From Edaphobacter aggregans DSM 19364 (lineage in GTDB: Bacteria > Acidobacteriota > Terriglobia > Terriglobales > Acidobacteriaceae), in NCBI RefSeq assembly GCF_000745965.1, contig NZ_JQKI01000023.1, forward strand, positions 26,846-90,845: a DNA stretch of 64,000 bases, written 5' to 3'. Of this stretch, positions 61,016 through 64,000 are shown one piece after another. The notes beneath the pieces were generated by a model. The model did no database searches. It worked only from the letters and a program-made list of their open reading frames with translations, and was not told the DNA's origin. The translations under genes were made by a program, and so were the position numbers. How positions within the stretch are numbered: the first letter of the stretch is position 1; every line of letters begins with the position of its first letter.

Positions 61016-63756
61016 TCAAAGACTCAACCCGAAACCCATGCTCAACTCCTTGTCGTGCGTGGGCGCTGGCATGATCTGCTGCTGAGGTAGGGCGATAGCC
61101 TGTTCCGGCTTATAGGCGCTCTGGTGCGAAACGTCATGGCCTAATGCCTGTGGCAGCTTCTCCCGGTTGTCAGTGAAAATTTGAGCGTCCCATTGGCCGC
61201 GCGAGATCGAGACATACGCCATGCGGCTATTGAGTAAGTCCTTCGCACCAAGTTCGGTGTCTACGTGAACCAGCACACGGTCCGCTGTCTGACCCTGGCT
61301 GGAGTAGCTGGTCACGGCATATCCGTGGTCGAGATGCGGATGGCGGTGCGGATTGAAATCGACGCGGCGCTCATTGTCCAACCGCAAGCGCATCGTTCCG
61401 TCCTGCGCGATGTTCTCCACGGTTCCCAAGTCGCGGTTCGCAATCCTCAGCTCCTGGCTAGGCGCGGTGAACTGAATGCGATCTCCCGCAGAGAATGCTT
61501 TCTCTTGTGCCCGATAGACCGACACACCCATCTGACGGCGCGGATCGTAGGTTGCCTGCTCGCCATTCGCCTGCACGACGGTCAGCGTGTTCTCCTTGGC
61601 ATTCACAGCAAGCACACGGGTATATTCGCCCTTCTTGATGCCGGTTTCCTTTGATGATCGCGAGTAGCGCAGGATGTCATCCACCTGATACTGCTGTGCC
61701 CAACTGCGGTCTGCTCCGGTCATCTCCTGACGAGGCACAAGCGTCCGAACGGAATGCTCTTGCCTACTCACAACACCACGCGATTGCAGCTCATCACGTA
61801 TCCGCTGATTGATCTCACTGCGCGAACGGTTATCCGGCGAAACAACCAGTGTGCTGTGTGGAGACTTGGCGTATTCGCGTGCAATCGCCGCCATACGTTC
61901 GTTGTGTCCCTTCACCTCATGGACCCGGCCCTGCTGGTCAAGACTCTCGACTGCGGTGCCCACCTGGCCACGTGCCAACTGCTCGACCGCCTGCTTCAGT
62001 TCTGGATCTCTCTGACGGACGATTTCATCGAGCGTCGCCGTGCGCATCCCTGCTTCTTGCAACTGTGCGAACGGACGGCCTGCTTCTACTGCCTCATGCT
62101 GGCGACTATCTCCCACCAACAGCACTCGATCATTGCGATGGAGACGTTCCACAAACTCGTGCATCTGACGGGTTGAGGCAAGCGAAGACTCGTCGAGTAC
62201 ATACAGCCTCCTCTCTCCTGTGTCTGGCTGCACCCCTTTGGCAAGGTGATGCTGGAGTGTGGAAGTCGCCATGCCAGCCTCAGCAAGCTTGTGCGCCGCG
62301 CGAGATGTCGGTGCAAATCCTTCGACCCTGTAGCCCTGCGCTTCGGCACCTTCACGGACGACAGCCAGCGTCGTTGTTTTGCCCGCGCCGGCGACGCCAT
62401 CCAGGCCCACAATCTTCTCGCGGCTCAGGAAGAGGTCATCGACCGCTTTGCGTTGTGCCCGGCTCAACTCAGGATGGCGGTCCTCTGTCCAAATTCGCAA
62501 CTGCGGTGAAACCAGCATTGGATCTCCATAGCCGCACTGATTGCCGCGCTGCATGTGCCCGACGATCTCTCGCTCCATCCGCATCATCTCCGCAGTCGTG
62601 TACTGTGGAGCGGCTCGGCCATCGGCCCGTGAAACAGTTCGGAACTCACCTCGCATCACCCGCTGCTCGAACTCCTGGCGCACCTGGCTATAGGAAGCCT
62701 GTCCCATGCTGCGATCTATCGCCGCTTGCAGGATCGCGCGTTCATCCTGGACCGCGGAGCGCTCAAAGACATGGTTGCGCGAATAGGTCACTGACTGTTG
62801 TACCGTCTTCTCCGGTGGCACCACATGATGATGTTCGCGTGCCAGCATGACAACACGATCTGCCTGATGACCAAATTGCGCGGCCAACTCCCGGTGCCGC
62901 TGTAGCACCTCTTCCGGTGAATGGGTCTCCTTGCTGTCGCGTGTGCGGTGAGCAGCAACCTGCGCCGCACCTGCCCCCTCTCTGCCTATCTCCTGCAAGT
63001 GTTCTTTGATCTGCACGCGACGCGGACTCGATGCCTCGAAATACTCCTGCGAATAACCCTTGATCTCAGGTTGACCATGCTTGCCGCGCTCGATCTCATA
63101 GCCGAGGCCTTGGAGCCTCATCGCAAGCTCGGATCGATAGACGCTAGTCACATACTGTTGCGATTGAAACAAGCTGCGCTCTTGCAGAGCACGTGTCTGG
63201 CCATTGCCACGCTCAGTCATATTGAAAACGACCGCGTGAGTGTGAAGCTGCGGCGCAGCATAGCCGTCTACGGGACGAGCGGTATCGTGCTCGAAGGTAG
63301 CGGCGATAAATTTGCCAGTTGTCTCCGGCGCATGAATGTTACCGATACGCGCTTGTGTATACCGCTCCAATTCATGCAACGCCACGCCAAACGCACACGA
63401 CCATCGCCACCGACAAGGGCGGTAAGAGAGACGGACTTCGGTGCGGAGAACGTTGCGTCCCATCCTGCGCGATGCTCTGAACTGGTGATCTGCTTGCCGT
63501 ATCGATTGTCGTAGGTTCTGGCGGGCTGGTGCTTGACGAGTTGCGTGTCGCTCTCAGGATGCCGACCTTCGCTCAAGCGAGCAAACCCTTCAGCTCTAAC
63601 AATGCCACGCAAGCCCCTCTCCTGCGCGAGCCTGCCCTGCCACTCGCTATGCCCTTGCTGGTCACGGCCCCAGTAGTTCTGCTTTTCCGAACTAAACTCG
63701 CGAGCGTGATACGTTCGGGCCTGTCCAGCTGACAACGATTTGGAGATAGTCAACAT
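61016..63756 (-). pseudogene. MobF (TrwC/TraI-type) relaxase-helicase, N-terminally frameshifted
   Basis: Relaxases nick oriT and unwind DNA for conjugation. The first frame (63756) gives MLTISKSLSAGQARTYHA, with the catalytic Tyr, and GWDATFSAPKSVSLTALVGG. Near 63380 the frame breaks. The second frame continues LHELERYTQARIGNI and the metal-binding HTH of LHTHAVVFN. The helicase has Walker A GVAGAGKT, Walker B VLDESSL, and AVTSYSSQGQTADRVLV. The break loses several codons of the Lys-Ser-Arg helix. The product would lack a joined relaxase, so the element probably cannot mobilise itself. Confidence 0.85.
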
Positions 63757-64000
63757 GCGCTTCAACTCCACAACGAGCGCGGCAGCATCTCACAACTGCC
63801 TTGACGCCTAGCCTGCATCATTCACGAAGGCTGAGCGAGCGGTTGTTGTGAGCGCGAGCTCGTGACGAAGGCTCGTTTGGCTGGGTGCTGTTGGTTGGAT
63901 TGCGGTGAGGGGGAGCCTTGCCTAAGCGTTTGCTGGGGGTGGCGCCGTTTTTCGTGCGCAGTTCTCCTGATCCGCAAGTTGCGTGAGGGTGGAAGTGGGG
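63757..64000. other. Non-coding lead-in to relaxase; possible oriT
   Basis: No gene is supported. The stretch has cacgaaggct and tgacgaaggct spaced about 45 bases apart and a tail of G-rich runs (ggttggattgcggtgagggggag). MobF origins commonly lie just upstream of the relaxase, so oriT could be here or beyond the edge. I cannot identify a nic site. Confidence 0.3.

Larger units (their letters stand above)
60018..64000. mobile_element. Decaying conjugative/integrative segment beside tRNA-Lys (partial)
   Basis: Starts just beyond tRNA-Lys and runs off the right edge. Contents: Fic pseudogene, excisionase-type HTH gene and a disrupted MobF relaxase. No integrase is seen, and no second copy of the tRNA 3' end is visible within the window. 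Confidence 0.6.

Overview
The window is high-GC bacterial chromosome with dense genes on both strands. It looks like an Acidobacteriota member (Terriglobia/Acidobacteriaceae-like). This assignment is inference from gene content: Gram-negative envelope genes (KdsD, TolC, MlaE/MlaF), hopanoid genes hpnJ and hpnCDE, a paired DUF507 module, a small secreted protein of a kind I associate with acidobacteria, and futalosine-pathway menaquinone synthesis (MqnD). No rRNA or species marker is present.

Layout. 1-8.4 kb: kdsD, a low-GC insertion carrying a small membrane protein plus a second copy of the kdsD tail, a frameshifted acetyltransferase, proS, a class A PBP, and two convergent, overlapping CPBP-family genes (one lacks the catalytic Glu pair). 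8.4-18.1 kb, minus strand: the large helicase Lhr, which contains an 11-unit octanucleotide array, then a chemotaxis operon cheA-cheW-cheY-cheB-cheR whose cheA is broken twice. 18.2-24.1 kb: pyrimidine nucleoside salvage (cdd, deoA), a thioferritin-like DPS protein beside a [2Fe-2S] ferredoxin, a secreted protein, an FHA-GAF-sigma54 activator, and a short mosaic ORF stitched from pieces of two genes that lie 3 kb and 1 kb away. 24.2-35.5 kb: NlpC/P60-like hydrolase, maa, exported RidA, a frameshifted unknown, an LLM oxidoreductase, deoC, a GAF-GAF-PP2C phosphatase, aroA, a GT9 glycosyltransferase, a bifunctional nuclease and miaB.

35.5-45.4 kb: a polytopic membrane protein, two tRNA-Glu genes, two DUF507 genes, a ferredoxin relic, recJ, and a four-gene HlyD-TPR-TolC-small protein cluster that has no pump gene. 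45.4-56.5 kb is a hopanoid/lipid neighbourhood: hpnJ, a split DMT-type transporter pair, the tightly overlapping operon (Zn-dehydrogenase)-hpnC-hpnD-hpnE, and MlaE/MlaF lipid-transport genes running divergently from it. 56.5-59.8 kb: flavin reductase, FtsB-like, bioY and mqnD.

60-64 kb: a decaying mobile segment directly downstream of a tRNA-Lys gene: a Fic-family pseudogene with three lesions, an excisionase-type HTH gene and a MobF (TrwC/TraI) relaxase-helicase disrupted near its N-terminus. It continues past the right edge.

The strongest unexplained signals are the mosaic scar at 23.93-24.09 kb, the kdsD tail duplication, the octanucleotide array inside lhr, the pumpless efflux cluster, and the dispersed intergenic repeat at 27.9 and 50.2 kb. 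Small indels recur in several genes (acetyltransferase, cheA, the unknown at 26.1 kb, relaxase). Some could be assembly errors, but the multi-base lesions in cheA and the Fic gene look biological.
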